Source: Hyphomicrobiales bacterium (lineage in GTDB: Bacteria > Pseudomonadota > Alphaproteobacteria > Rhizobiales > Xanthobacteraceae). Taken from it: a DNA stretch of 21,770 nucleotides. A model generated the notes under the pieces. That model saw only the letters and a program-made list of their open reading frames with translations, searched no databases and had not been told where the DNA came from. Both the position numbers and the translations under genes were made by a program. This document shows positions 6,861-15,252 of the stretch, piece after piece (within the stretch, counting starts at the first letter, position 1; every line of letters starts with the position of its first letter). The stretch covers positions 1 to 21,770 of the forward strand of contig PLTE01000208.1 in assembly GCA_003164375.1 (NCBI GenBank), read 5' to 3'.

Positions 6861-7970
6861 ATGCCGTGGAGCAACCAACCCGGCGGCCCGTGGGGTTCCG
6901 GGTCGCGAGGACCGTGGGGCTCGGGGCCGCAATCGCAGGGACCCAAACCGCCCGATCTCGAGGAGTTTCTGCGCCGCAGCCAGGATAAATTGCGCAGCCT
7001 GTTGCCGGGCAATCTCGGCGGCCGCGGCATTGCGCTGATCGCGCTCGCGGCCATCGCCTTGTGGGGCTTTTCCGGCTTCTTCCGGGTCGAGCCCGACGAG
7101 CTCGGCGTGGTGTTGCGGTTCGGCCAGTTCGTGCGCGAGGTGCAGCCCGGACTGAACTATCACCTGCCCTATCCGATCGAGACCGCGCTGACGCCGCAGG
7201 CGCTGCGCGTCAACAAGATCGACATCGGCTTCGACCTGCGCCGCGGCACCACCATGCGCGACGTGCCGGAAGAAAGCCTGATGCTGACTGGCGACGAAAA
7301 CATCGTCGACGTCGATTTCTCGGTGCTGTGGAAGGTCAAGCCGAGCCGGGTCGGCGATTATCTGTTCAACGTGCAGAACCCCGAAAGCACGGTGAAGGCC
7401 GTCGGCGAAAGCGCCATGCGCGCGGTGATCGGGCACTCCAATATTCAGGCCATCCTCACCGGCGCCCGCCAGACCATCGAAACCGCGGTGCAGGAACTGA
7501 TGCAGAAGACGCTCGACGATTACGGCGCCGGCGTCGTCGTGCAGCAGGTCCAATTGCAGAAAGTCGATCCGCCGACCCAGGTGCTGGACGCCTTCCGCGA
7601 CGTGCAAGCCGCGCGCTCCGATCTCGAGCGGGCGCAGAACGAGGCGCAGACTTATGCCAATCGCGTGGTGCCGGAGGCGCGCGGCCGCGCCGCCAAGGTC
7701 ACCCAGGACGCCGAGGCCTATCGCGAGCAGACCGTCGCCGATGCCAAGGGTCAAACCTCGCGCTTTTCGCAAATCTACGACCAATACAAAAAGGCGCCAG
7801 ACGTGACCCGCCAGCGCATGTATCTGGAAACCATGGAGCGGGTTCTCGGCGGTACCGATAAGACCATCATCGATACCGGCCCGGCGGCCGGGCCCGGTGT
7901 CGTGCCGTATTTGCCGCTCAACAATCTGCCGCAAGAGCGGCCCGCGCAGCCATCGGGAGGCAATCAATGA
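6861..7970 (+). CDS. hflK: HflK, FtsH protease modulator subunit
   Basis: HflK pairs with HflC in a large inner-membrane SPFH complex that surrounds and modulates the AAA+ protease FtsH. The 369-aa protein has a Gly/Pro/Trp-rich cytoplasmic start (1-30: SNQPGGPWGSG...), a single TM helix at about 54-74, then the SPFH/band-7 domain starting FFRVEPDELGVVLRFGQFV. An Ala/Glu-rich coiled coil (about 250-300: ARSDLERAQNEAQTYANRVVPEARGRAAKVTQ) follows, with a Pro-rich tail. A strong ribosome-binding site, GAGGAGA, lies eight bases before the ATG. It ends with an ATGA overlap with hflC, implying translational coupling of equal subunits. Confidence 0.96.
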   Translation: MPWSNQPGGPWGSGSRGPWGSGPQSQGPKPPDLEEFLRRSQDKLRSLLPGNLGGRGIALIALAAIALWGFSGFFRVEPDELGVVLRFGQFVREVQPGLNYHLPYPIETALTPQALRVNKIDIGFDLRRGTTMRDVPEESLMLTGDENIVDVDFSVLWKVKPSRVGDYLFNVQNPESTVKAVGESAMRAVIGHSNIQAILTGARQTIETAVQELMQKTLDDYGAGVVVQQVQLQKVDPPTQVLDAFRDVQAARSDLERAQNEAQTYANRVVPEARGRAAKVTQDAEAYREQTVADAKGQTSRFSQIYDQYKKAPDVTRQRMYLETMERVLGGTDKTIIDTGPAAGPGVVPYLPLNNLPQERPAQPSGGNQ

Positions 7971-8953
7971 AGCCGAGCCTCTTCGGCGGCGCCGTCGCCG
8001 TCGTGCTGCTGCTGCTCGTCATCGTCGGCTACAGCACCTTCTTCACCGTTTATCAGACCAGGCAGGCGCTTGTGGTGCGGCTCGGACAACCCGTGCGCGT
8101 CATCACCGAACCGGGCCTCAACGCCAAGATTCCGTTCATCGACAACGTGATCTATATCGACAAGCGCATTCTCAACATCGAATCGCCGGCCCAAGAGGTG
8201 ATCGCGTCGAGCCAGGACAAAGGCGACGCCAGCCTCGCTCAGGCCGGCGAGCGGCTCGTGGTCGACGCGTTTGCGCGCTATCGCATCACCGACCCGCTGA
8301 AGTTCTATCAGACGGTCGGTCCGGACGGCGCCAATACGCAACTTGCGATCTTGCTCAACTCGGCGCTGCGGCGCGTGCTCGGCGCAGCGACGCTGGCCGA
8401 TGCGGTGCGTAACAAGCGTGAGGAGCTCATGGCGCAGATGCGCGAGCAGCTCGACCGCGACGCCCAGCCGTTCGGCATTCACATCGTCGACGTGCGCATC
8501 CGCCGCGTCGATCTGCCGGAACAGAACAGCCAGGCGGTCTACCAGCGCATGCAGACCGAACGGCAGCGCGAAGCGGCCGAATTCCGCGCCCAGGGCAGCC
8601 AGAAGAGCCAGGAGATCCGCGCCAGGGCCGATCGCGACGTGACGGTCTTGCTGGCGGACGCCAACTCCAAAGCCGAAACGATCCGCGGCGAAGGCGACGC
8701 AACCCGCAACCAGATCTTTGCCGACGCCTACGGCCAGGATCCGGACTTCTTCGCCTTCTACCGGTCCATGCAGGCCTACGAAAAGAGCATGCTGCATTCC
8801 GACACGCGTATGGTGCTGCGACCGGATTCCGACTTCTTCCGTTATTTCGGCGATCCCTTGGGCAAGATGCCGGTAGGCGGCGCGAGCGTCCCGGCGGTTG
8901 CGGCAGCGCCGGCGGCGTCCGCTGCTGCGCACCCGGGCAGCGCGACGAAATAG
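7967..8953 (+). CDS. hflC: HflC, FtsH protease modulator subunit
   Basis: The partner of HflK in the SPFH complex. The 328-aa protein has an N-terminal TM anchor (about 6-27), the SPFH domain from FTVYQTRQALVVRLGQPVRVITEPGLNAKIPFID, and a helical region EQNSQAVYQRMQTERQREAAEFRAQGSQKSQEIRARAD (about 185-222). A segment GDATRNQIFADAYGQDPDFFAFYRSMQAYE typical of HflC follows (about 243-272). The C-terminus is an Ala/Pro-rich tail. It overlaps hflK by four bases and is followed 32 bases later by a DUF2065 gene, the usual alphaproteobacterial layout. Confidence 0.96.
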   Translation: MKPSLFGGAVAVVLLLLVIVGYSTFFTVYQTRQALVVRLGQPVRVITEPGLNAKIPFIDNVIYIDKRILNIESPAQEVIASSQDKGDASLAQAGERLVVDAFARYRITDPLKFYQTVGPDGANTQLAILLNSALRRVLGAATLADAVRNKREELMAQMREQLDRDAQPFGIHIVDVRIRRVDLPEQNSQAVYQRMQTERQREAAEFRAQGSQKSQEIRARADRDVTVLLADANSKAETIRGEGDATRNQIFADAYGQDPDFFAFYRSMQAYEKSMLHSDTRMVLRPDSDFFRYFGDPLGKMPVGGASVPAVAAAPAASAAAHPGSATK

Positions 8954-8985
8954 AACGGCCGGGCGAAACGCGGCGGGTTGCGTCG

Positions 8986-9171
8986 ATGACCGATTTCCTT
9001 GTCGCGATCGGCCTGTTCTTCGCGATCGAAGGAATTCTTCTTGCGGCCTTCCCGGGCGGCGCCAAGCGAACCATGGCGATCGTCCTCGAAATGGCGGACG
9101 GACCGTTGCGCATCGCCGGCATCGTTTCGGCCTTGGTCGGCGTGGTCATCGTCTGGTTGGTGCGCGGCTGA
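8986..9171 (+). CDS. DUF2065 family small membrane protein
   Basis: A 61-aa inner-membrane protein with two hydrophobic helices (about 3-20 and 42-58) separated by the conserved segment PGGAKRTMAIVLEMADGPLRIAGI. This matches the small DUF2065 (YjeT-like) proteins commonly encoded beside hflK-hflC. Its function is unknown; association with the HflKC/FtsH complex is inferred from this conserved neighbourhood. It begins 32 bases after hflC, probably in the same transcript, and ends 254 bases before degP. Confidence 0.85.
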   Translation: MTDFLVAIGLFFAIEGILLAAFPGGAKRTMAIVLEMADGPLRIAGIVSALVGVVIVWLVRG

Positions 9172-9425
9172 CGGATGATTCTAAAAAAGCGATCACCGGC
9201 TTCAAGCCTTTGCGATGCCACCCTTGGCGGGCGACGCAAACTCGAAAGAGTTCATGCGACAAAGGCCGGCGGACGGGTCGCTTTTCCGCCCCAATCCGGC
9301 CGCTAATAGCCGGTCTGGCAGGTTATGGCCTTGCGTCCGCTGCGAGACGGGGGCACTTTGCCGTTGAGTATTTTCCCCAGAGTCGAATGCAGATGCCAAG
9401 TCGAATCCAAGGAGCGCTGACGTTG

Positions 9426-10931
9426 ATGTCTCGCCATTTCTCCACCCGCGGTCTCTCCCAATTCGTGCTGCACGGCGCCGCGATCGCCGCACTCACGACT
9501 GCGATCCTCGTCCTGCCGGCGCGGCCGGCAGCGGCGCGCGGGCCCGACGCCATCGCCGACGTCGCCGAGCAAGTGATCGATGCCGTCGTCAATATTTCGA
9601 CGTCGCAGAAAGTCGATCCGCATGTCGCCGACTTGCCCGATCTGCCGCCCGGCTCGCCGATGGAGGAGTTTTTCAACCAGTTCTTCAAGCACCATCATGG
9701 TCAGGGTGGCGGCGGCGACAATTCCGACCAGGCGCCGCACCGCATCAACTCGCTCGGCTCCGGCTTCATCATCGATTCGTCGGGCTTTGTCGTCACCAAC
9801 AATCACGTCATTGCCGACGCTGACGAAATCAATGTCATCCTCAATGACGGCACCAAGCTCACCGCCGAGCTGGTCGGCAAGGATTCGAAAAGCGATCTGG
9901 CGCTGTTGCGGGTGCATACTACCAAGCCGCTCAAGGCGGTAAAGTTCGGCGACAGCGACAAGCTGCGGCTTGGCGAATGGGTCATCGCCATCGGCAACCC
10001 GTTCAGCCTCGGCGGCACGGTGACCGCGGGCATCGTCTCGGCGCGTAACCGCGACATCAATTCGGGGCCATACGACAATTACATCCAGACCGACGCCGCC
10101 ATCAACCGCGGCAATTCCGGCGGGCCGCTGTTCAATCTCGACGGCGAAGTGGTCGGCATCAACACCGCGATCATCTCGCCGTCCGGCGGCTCGATCGGCA
10201 TCGGTTTTGCGGTGCCTTCCGACAGCGCGGTGGCAGTCCTCGATCAGCTGCGCCAATTCGGCGAAACGCGGCGCGGCTGGCTCGGCGTACGCATCCAACA
10301 GGTCACCGACGACATCGCCGACAGCCTTAGCATCAAGCCCGCACACGGCGCGCTGGTGGCCGGCATCGACGACAAGGGCCCGGCCAAGCCGGGCGGCATC
10401 GAGCCGGGCGACGTGGTCGTCTCGTTCGATGGCCACGACGTCAAGGAAATGCACGATCTGCCGCGCATCGTCGCCGACACCCCGGTCGGCAAGACCGTCG
10501 ACGTCGTCGTCATCCGCAAAGGCAAGGAAGAAACCCACAAGGTCACGGTGGGCCGGCTCGAGGACAGCGAAAAGATCGCGCTCGCCGACGCCAAGAAGGA
10601 TACCGCACCGGCCGACAAGTCGGTCGTGCAAAAGACGCTGGGTCTTGAGCTGTCCAGCCTGTCGGACGATCTGCGCCATAAATTCAAGATCAGGGACGAC
10701 ATCAAGGGCGTGTTGGTCACCGGCGTCGATCCGAACCTGGCGATGGCCGATCCCGACAAGCGTATTACGGCGGGCGACGTCATCGTCGAGGTGCAATACA
10801 CCGCCGTGGGCAACCCGGCCGACTTGCAGAAGCGCGTCGATGCGCTCAAATCCCAAGGCAAGAAGATCGCGGTACTGCTGGTCTCCAATGCCGCAGGCGA
10901 GACGCGCTTCGTCGCATTGAATCTGCAGTAG
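9426..10931 (+). CDS. degP: Do-family serine endopeptidase (DegP/HtrA)
   Basis: A periplasmic protease/chaperone of misfolded envelope proteins. From ATG 9426 (AAGGAG at 9409-9414; TTG 9423 is an alternative) it is 501 aa. It has a signal peptide with hydrophobic core at about 14-31 and a likely cleavage near AAARG (36-39). The catalytic triad is visible: His127 in TNNHVIAD, Asp157 in SKSDLALL and Ser231 in GNSGGPL. PDZ1 (about 284-375) starts RGWLGVRIQQV and PDZ2 covers roughly 400-498. A Gly/His-rich loop HHHGQGGGGDNS (89-100) sits in the LA-loop position. The frame is open far upstream into hflC, but that stretch is a shadow. The gene ends 14 bases from the convergent serB. Confidence 0.95.
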   Translation: MSRHFSTRGLSQFVLHGAAIAALTTAILVLPARPAAARGPDAIADVAEQVIDAVVNISTSQKVDPHVADLPDLPPGSPMEEFFNQFFKHHHGQGGGGDNSDQAPHRINSLGSGFIIDSSGFVVTNNHVIADADEINVILNDGTKLTAELVGKDSKSDLALLRVHTTKPLKAVKFGDSDKLRLGEWVIAIGNPFSLGGTVTAGIVSARNRDINSGPYDNYIQTDAAINRGNSGGPLFNLDGEVVGINTAIISPSGGSIGIGFAVPSDSAVAVLDQLRQFGETRRGWLGVRIQQVTDDIADSLSIKPAHGALVAGIDDKGPAKPGGIEPGDVVVSFDGHDVKEMHDLPRIVADTPVGKTVDVVVIRKGKEETHKVTVGRLEDSEKIALADAKKDTAPADKSVVQKTLGLELSSLSDDLRHKFKIRDDIKGVLVTGVDPNLAMADPDKRITAGDVIVEVQYTAVGNPADLQKRVDALKSQGKKIAVLLVSNAAGETRFVALNLQ

Positions 10932-10945
10932 CGCGGAAAGCCTAC

Positions 10946-11872
10946 CTACCGCTCGACGAATTCGGCGCGCCGATAGCCCTGCGCATAAAGCAGCGCGGTG
11001 AGATCGCCGTGATCGATGCAAGCCGCGGCAACGTCCCTTAATGCCGGCTTGCCGTGGAAGGCGATGCCAAGCCCCGCCGCTTCGATCATCGGGATGTCGT
11101 TGGCGCCGTCGCCCACCGCGAGCGTGTCTTCGCGGCCAAGCCGCAGGCGCTCGCGCAGCGCGTTGAGGGTATGAAGCTTGGCCTCGCGGCCGAGCACCGG
11201 GTCGGCCACCGTGCCCGACAAACGTCCGTCGGCATCGACCAAAAGCGTATTGGCGTGGTCCTCGTCGAACCCGGCCATCGCGGCAATCTTTGCGGTAAAG
11301 GCGGTGAAGCCGCCGGACACCACGCAGCTGTAAGCGCCGTTCGCCCGCATGGTCGCGAGCAGCGTCGGGCCGCCCGGCGTCAGCTGGATGCGCTCGGCGA
11401 TGACGGTGTCGATCACCGTGGCTGGAAGTCCCTTAAGGAGCGCAACGCGCTCGCGCAGCGCCGGCTCGAACGCGATCTCGCCGCGCATCGCACGCTCGGT
11501 GATCGCCGCGACGCGGCTCTTAAAGCCGGCATAGTCGGCAAGCTCGTCGATGCATTCCTGACCGATCATGGTGGAGTCCATGTCGGCGACGAAGAGTTTC
11601 TTGCGGCGGCTTTCGCCGTCCTTTTGCACGACGACGTCGACCGGTTCACTGCCGATGATGTCGCGGATGTCCGCGGTGAGGTCGTTCACGAGCGCCTGCT
11701 CGGCGCCGGCGTCATCGATATCCTCGAGGAGGAACGGGATATCGATCGCGACCCCGGGCTCAAGCCAGCCGACCGCGCGGCCGAAGGGTAGATACCGCGC
11801 CGCCTGCCGCGCCAATGTCTCGGTCACCGCAGGTCGATCGGGATGTGAGATCAACGTTGCCACGTAGAACAT
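10946..11872 (-). CDS. serB: Phosphoserine phosphatase
   Basis: SerB dephosphorylates O-phospho-L-serine, the last step of serine synthesis. From ATG 11872 it is 308 aa: an N-terminal ACT-like regulatory region (1-85) and a HAD-superfamily phosphatase domain. HAD motif I is FVADMDSTMIGQECIDE, with nucleophile Asp97 and Asp99. Motif II is VVSGGFTAFT (about 184-193), and motif IV is VGDGANDIPMI (253-263). The open frame extends to 12049, but that is a shadow of miaA. It converges with degP and diverges from miaA, its ATG sharing a CATG with a possible miaA ATG. Confidence 0.95.
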   Translation of the reverse strand: MFYVATLISHPDRPAVTETLARQAARYLPFGRAVGWLEPGVAIDIPFLLEDIDDAGAEQALVNDLTADIRDIIGSEPVDVVVQKDGESRRKKLFVADMDSTMIGQECIDELADYAGFKSRVAAITERAMRGEIAFEPALRERVALLKGLPATVIDTVIAERIQLTPGGPTLLATMRANGAYSCVVSGGFTAFTAKIAAMAGFDEDHANTLLVDADGRLSGTVADPVLGREAKLHTLNALRERLRLGREDTLAVGDGANDIPMIEAAGLGIAFHGKPALRDVAAACIDHGDLTALLYAQGYRRAEFVER

Positions 11873-11912
11873 GCCGTGCGATCCGAGCAGGGGAAACGGA
11901 ACGGTCGAAGCC

Positions 11913-12833
11913 GTGCAAAAGACGATCCTCATTGCAGGTCCGACGGCGAGCGGCAAGTCGGCGCTGGCGCTGGAGCTTGCCGAAGCCCACGGCGGCGCCG
12001 TCATCAATGCCGATTCCATGCAGGTGTACCGGGATCTGCGCATCATCACGGCGCGGCCGACACCGGCCGAAGAAGCGTGTGCACCGCATCGGCTCTATGG
12101 CCACGTCGACGCGGCGGAGAACTATTCGGTCGGCCGCTGGTGCAGCGACGTTTCGGGCGCGCTTGCGGCGACGCAGCAGGAAAATCGTACCGCCATCATC
12201 GTCGGCGGCACCGGACTCTATTTCAGGGCGCTCACCCGCGGCCTTGCCGCGGTGCCGCCGATCCCGGCCGACATTCGCGATGCGGTGCGCGGACGGCTCG
12301 CGAGCGAGGGGGTCGCCGCGCTTCACGCGGAGTTGGCCACGCGCGATCCCGCTGCGGCAGCGCGCTTGCGGCCGAACGACCGCGCCCGTGTCACCCGCGC
12401 GCTCGAAGTGATGCTGGCAACCGGTCGCTCGCTGTTGGAATGGCATCAGGACAACAAGCCGGCAAATATCGATGTTGCCCGCACAGCAAACGTCTTTCTA
12501 ATGCCGGATCGCGACGAGCTGCTGCGCCGTATCGACACGCGGTTCGACGCCATGATGGCGGCCGGCGCGCTCGAAGAGGTTCGCTGGCTCGCCACGCGCA
12601 AGCTCAACCCGAGCCTGCCGGCGATGAAGGCGCACGGCGTGCCGTGGTTGATCCGGCACCTTTCTAGCGAGATCCCGCTTGCCGAGGCGGTGGAGGGCTC
12701 CAAACGCGACACCCGCCAATATACCAAACGGCAGGCGACGTGGTTTCACAATCAGCTTCCCGAATTCGAATGGATCGCGCCGCGGGCCGCGCGTGCCGCG
12801 ATCGAAAAGCAGTTGCGGGCCTTGAGGGCGTAA
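11913..12833 (+). CDS. miaA: tRNA dimethylallyltransferase
   Basis: MiaA transfers a dimethylallyl group from DMAPP to N6 of A37 in tRNAs reading UNN codons. The 306-aa reading from GTG 11913 begins MQKTILIAGPTASGKS, placing the P-loop (9-16) where MiaA normally has it. Other motifs are INADSMQVYRDL (31-42), IIVGGTGLYFRALTRGL (about 93-109) and RQYTKRQATWFHNQLPEFEW near the C-terminus. An in-frame ATG at 11871 adds 14 residues, but it would share its start bases with the divergent serB start and has no ribosome-binding site. The GTG site is also weak, so the start is uncertain. Confidence 0.93.
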   Translation: MQKTILIAGPTASGKSALALELAEAHGGAVINADSMQVYRDLRIITARPTPAEEACAPHRLYGHVDAAENYSVGRWCSDVSGALAATQQENRTAIIVGGTGLYFRALTRGLAAVPPIPADIRDAVRGRLASEGVAALHAELATRDPAAAARLRPNDRARVTRALEVMLATGRSLLEWHQDNKPANIDVARTANVFLMPDRDELLRRIDTRFDAMMAAGALEEVRWLATRKLNPSLPAMKAHGVPWLIRHLSSEIPLAEAVEGSKRDTRQYTKRQATWFHNQLPEFEWIAPRAARAAIEKQLRALRA

Positions 12834-12909
12834 CGATTTGGCCATCGCGGATAATTGCAAGAAAATATATTACTTTTAATCTGCTGTGGCGCTTCTTTAT
12901 TTCCTTTAA

Positions 12910-12915
12910 TATAAT
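12910..12915 (+). promoter_or_regulatory. TATAAT -10 element in an AT-rich leader
   Basis: A perfect TATAAT lies in an unusually AT-rich stretch (about 12850-12920) between miaA and the metallo-hydrolase gene, 84 bases before its ATG. The hexamer 17 bases upstream (TGGCGC) is a poor -35. This probably marks the start of the accessory transcription unit. Confidence 0.4.
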
Positions 12916-12999
12916 TTTAGTGCCGTCGGAGCGTAGCGAGCAACAGCGGCTGCCGTCACCGCGCAACAATAAACACACACGACACCAGGGAGGACTCTC

Positions 13000-14001
13000 A
13001 TGACCGAACTCACCCGCCGTACCGTTCTTGCCGGCGCCGGAGCCGCCGCTGCAGCGACCGCATTCACGCCGTTCGCAACTTCGACCGCTCGCGCCGCGGC
13101 TCCGTCGGCTGGCGCGCAGGCACCCGGCTTCTATCGCTACACGGTCGGCAGCTACGAATGCACCTCGATCAACGACGGCGCGCGCTCATTCCCGCTGCCC
13201 GACACGTTCGTCACCAACGTGCCAAAGGCCGAAGCGCTCGCCGCGGCGCAAGCCGCCTACATGCCCAACGGCATGGTGACGGTGCCATTCAACCCACAGC
13301 TCATCAACACCGGCAGCAAGCTCGTCCTGATCGATTCCGGCAACGGCATTGCGACCTTCGGGCCCAGCAAAGGTGCGGTTGGGCGTACGCTGCAGAATCT
13401 CGCCGCCGCCGGCGTCGACGCGAAGAGCATCGACATTGTGCTGATCTCGCATTTGCATCCCGATCACACCAACGGCATCCGCGCCGCCGATCGTTCGATG
13501 GCCTTCCCCAACGCGGAGATCATGGTGCCGGCGAAGGATTGGGAATTTTGGATGAGCGAAGAAAATGCCGCCAAGGCCCAGTCCAATGAGATGATGAAGA
13601 ACTACTTTGCCAATGTGAAGAATATCTACACTGGCATCGAGTCCAATGTGACGAGGTACGATTGGGGCAAGGAAGTCGCGCCCGGCATCACTTCGGTGGC
13701 CGCGCCCGGCCACACACCCGGACACACAGCCTTCGTGATCGCCTCCGGCTCGTCCAGCATTCTCATTCAGTCCGACGTAACCAACATTCCGGAGTTCTTC
13801 CTGCGCAATCCGGACTGGCACGTTGCTTACGACCTCGATCCCGAGCAGGCGCAAGCGACCCGGCACAAATTCTACGACATGGCCTCGGCAGAAAAGGCGC
13901 TGGTCGTGGGCTTCCACTTCACGTTCCCGTCGATGGGCCATGTCGAGAAGGACGGGACGAAATATCGCCTGGTTCCGATCGCCTGGAATCCGGTGATCTA
14001 G
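13000..14001 (+). CDS. Tat-exported metallo-beta-lactamase-fold hydrolase, methyl parathion hydrolase-like
   Basis: A 333-aa MBL-fold enzyme. The N-terminus TRRTVLAGAGAAAAATAFTPF carries a twin-arginine signal (Arg6-Arg7, likely cleavage near ARAAA at 30-34), so it acts in the periplasm. Metal ligands are visible: HLHPDH at 151-156, His242 in APGHTPGHT (235-243), Asp259 in IQSDVTN, and His306 in GFHFTFPSMGHV. The opening PGFYRYTVGSYECTSINDG and the closing HFTFPSMGHV block resemble the methyl parathion hydrolase/lactonase branch of the superfamily. The true substrate is unknown; a lactone or ester is as likely as an organophosphate. A strong AGGGAGGA ribosome-binding site precedes the ATG, and a perfect 12-bp hairpin follows the gene. 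Confidence 0.85.
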   Translation: MTELTRRTVLAGAGAAAAATAFTPFATSTARAAAPSAGAQAPGFYRYTVGSYECTSINDGARSFPLPDTFVTNVPKAEALAAAQAAYMPNGMVTVPFNPQLINTGSKLVLIDSGNGIATFGPSKGAVGRTLQNLAAAGVDAKSIDIVLISHLHPDHTNGIRAADRSMAFPNAEIMVPAKDWEFWMSEENAAKAQSNEMMKNYFANVKNIYTGIESNVTRYDWGKEVAPGITSVAAPGHTPGHTAFVIASGSSSILIQSDVTNIPEFFLRNPDWHVAYDLDPEQAQATRHKFYDMASAEKALVVGFHFTFPSMGHVEKDGTKYRLVPIAWNPVI

Positions 14002-14046
14002 AGCGGCGGACGCAGGCGAGACAGCGCCGCGCAAATTAAGGGAATC

Positions 14047-14073
14047 CCGGATTGCCGCCTCGCGGCAATCCGG
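14047..14073 (+). terminator. Perfect 12-bp hairpin after the MBL hydrolase gene
   Basis: CCGGATTGCCGC (14047-14058), loop CTC, GCGGCAATCCGG (14062-14073) form an uninterrupted 12-bp stem. It is followed by ATTTG, only a weak T-tract. It lies 45 bases past the hydrolase stop and before the next gene, so it probably terminates or stabilises that message. Confidence 0.6.
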
Positions 14074-14119
14074 ATTTGTGGCTGGCCGCACCCTTGCGGA
14101 TTGGCAGTTGCTCCAAGCG

Positions 14120-14146
14120 CCTTGCCGTAATACCTGATTGGCAAGG
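14120..14146 (+). promoter_or_regulatory. Operator-like inverted repeat before the oxidoreductase cassette
   Basis: CCTTGCC (14120-14126) and GGCAAGG (14140-14146) are inverted with 13 bases between them, 20 bases before the ATG at 14167. The 20-base centre-to-centre spacing of the arms suits binding of a dimeric regulator on successive DNA turns. It could also form a weak RNA hairpin. No regulator gene is present in the window. Confidence 0.35.
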
Positions 14147-14166
14147 TCTGCAAGGAGAGACCGGCC

Positions 14167-15252
14167 ATGAGCACAAATCGCGTTAAGGTAGGTATCGTCG
14201 GGCTCGGCCGTTGGGCAAAAGTTCTGACCAAAGCCAGCAAGTCATCCGATCAAATCGAGATCGTCTCAGGCTACAGCCGTTCGGAAGACACGCGCCAGGC
14301 TTTCGGTCGCGAGATGGGCATTTCGGCGGTCCCCGACCTCAAAACCCTTCTGGCCGACCCGCAGATCGCGGGTGTGATCCTCACGGTACCCAATGAGCAG
14401 CACCTGCCGCTGGCGCGCGAAGTCGCCATGGCGGGCAAGCACGTCTACACCGAGAAACCGATTGCCGCGACATTGGAGGACGGACTTGAAATCGAAGCGC
14501 TGGAGAGCCGCTTCGGGATCACCATCACGGTCGGTCACAGCGCCCGGCTGATGGCGGGGATCCGAAGGATCCGAGAGGCCATCGACGCCGGTGAACTCGG
14601 CCGAGTCGGCTTCATGGAGGCGAACTTCTCCAACGAGCGCGCCCTCGAACTCACGCCTGCGACGTGGCGATGGTATAAGAGCCGCGCGCCCGGCGGTCCG
14701 CTGTCGCAGCTCGCCATCCATCAATTTGACGTTCTGCACTATCTCGGCGGCGAAATCGTCGAGGCAAGCGCTGTGGCCTCAAAGCTATCGCCGGTGGGCG
14801 CCGAGGTCGACGATCAGTCGATGACGTTGCTCAAATTCGCCGACGGCAAGGTCGGTTATGTCGGCTCGTGCTGGACCTCGCCCGGCGTGTTCGCCGTCCG
14901 GGTGTTCGGCTCCAAGGGCCTCATGCACTACGAAATCGACTTCGGTACCTGGGATACGCCGTCGAAGCTGCACGAGAATTCGACGCTCTACATTCAACGC
15001 GGCAAAGACGGCTACGCCAAGCGCGAGGAATTGAAGGTGCCCGAGAGCGACATGTTCCGGATCGAGCTGGAAATGTTCGCTGCAAGCTGCCGGTCGGGGC
15101 GATCGAACGAGCTCACGGCGCATAATGGTAACGTCGCCGTCGCAGTGGTAAATGCCGCGCTGCGTTCAATCGAACGCCGCGGGCAGCTCGTCGCTATCGC
15201 CGAAATGATCGCCGAAGCGCGGAGCCGAGAGGGCGCACGCCATGTTGCCTAG
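14167..15252 (+). CDS. Gfo/Idh/MocA-family NAD(P)-dependent oxidoreductase
   Basis: A 361-aa cytoplasmic dehydrogenase of the family that oxidises sugars, inositols and related polyols. The N-terminal Rossmann fold has VGIVGLGRWAKVL (GLGRWA at 12-17) and ILTVPNEQHLPLAREV (71-86). The family Lys is in YTEKPIA (94-100, EKP at 96-98). In the C-terminal domain GGPLSQLAIHQFDVLHYLGG carries His184 and Asp187, the usual catalytic/substrate positions. A strong AAGGAGA ribosome-binding site precedes the ATG. It overlaps the next (creatininase-family) gene by 11 bases. The substrate is not predictable from sequence. Confidence 0.88.
   Translation: MSTNRVKVGIVGLGRWAKVLTKASKSSDQIEIVSGYSRSEDTRQAFGREMGISAVPDLKTLLADPQIAGVILTVPNEQHLPLAREVAMAGKHVYTEKPIAATLEDGLEIEALESRFGITITVGHSARLMAGIRRIREAIDAGELGRVGFMEANFSNERALELTPATWRWYKSRAPGGPLSQLAIHQFDVLHYLGGEIVEASAVASKLSPVGAEVDDQSMTLLKFADGKVGYVGSCWTSPGVFAVRVFGSKGLMHYEIDFGTWDTPSKLHENSTLYIQRGKDGYAKREELKVPESDMFRIELEMFAASCRSGRSNELTAHNGNVAVAVVNAALRSIERRGQLVAIAEMIAEARSREGARHVA

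Noticed and set aside
9239..9252. AACTC-GAAA-GAGTT hairpin upstream of degP
   Set aside because: A 5-bp stem without a T-run and no convincing heat-shock promoter beside it; too weak to call.
8898..9425. Long N-terminal extension in frame with degP
   Set aside because: It overlaps the hflC end and the DUF2065 gene, has no family sequence, and a signal peptide plus AAGGAG mark the start at 9426.
11873..12049. N-terminal extension of serB on the minus strand
   Set aside because: It is antisense to miaA and lacks any phosphatase homology; SerB proteins begin at MFYVATLISH.
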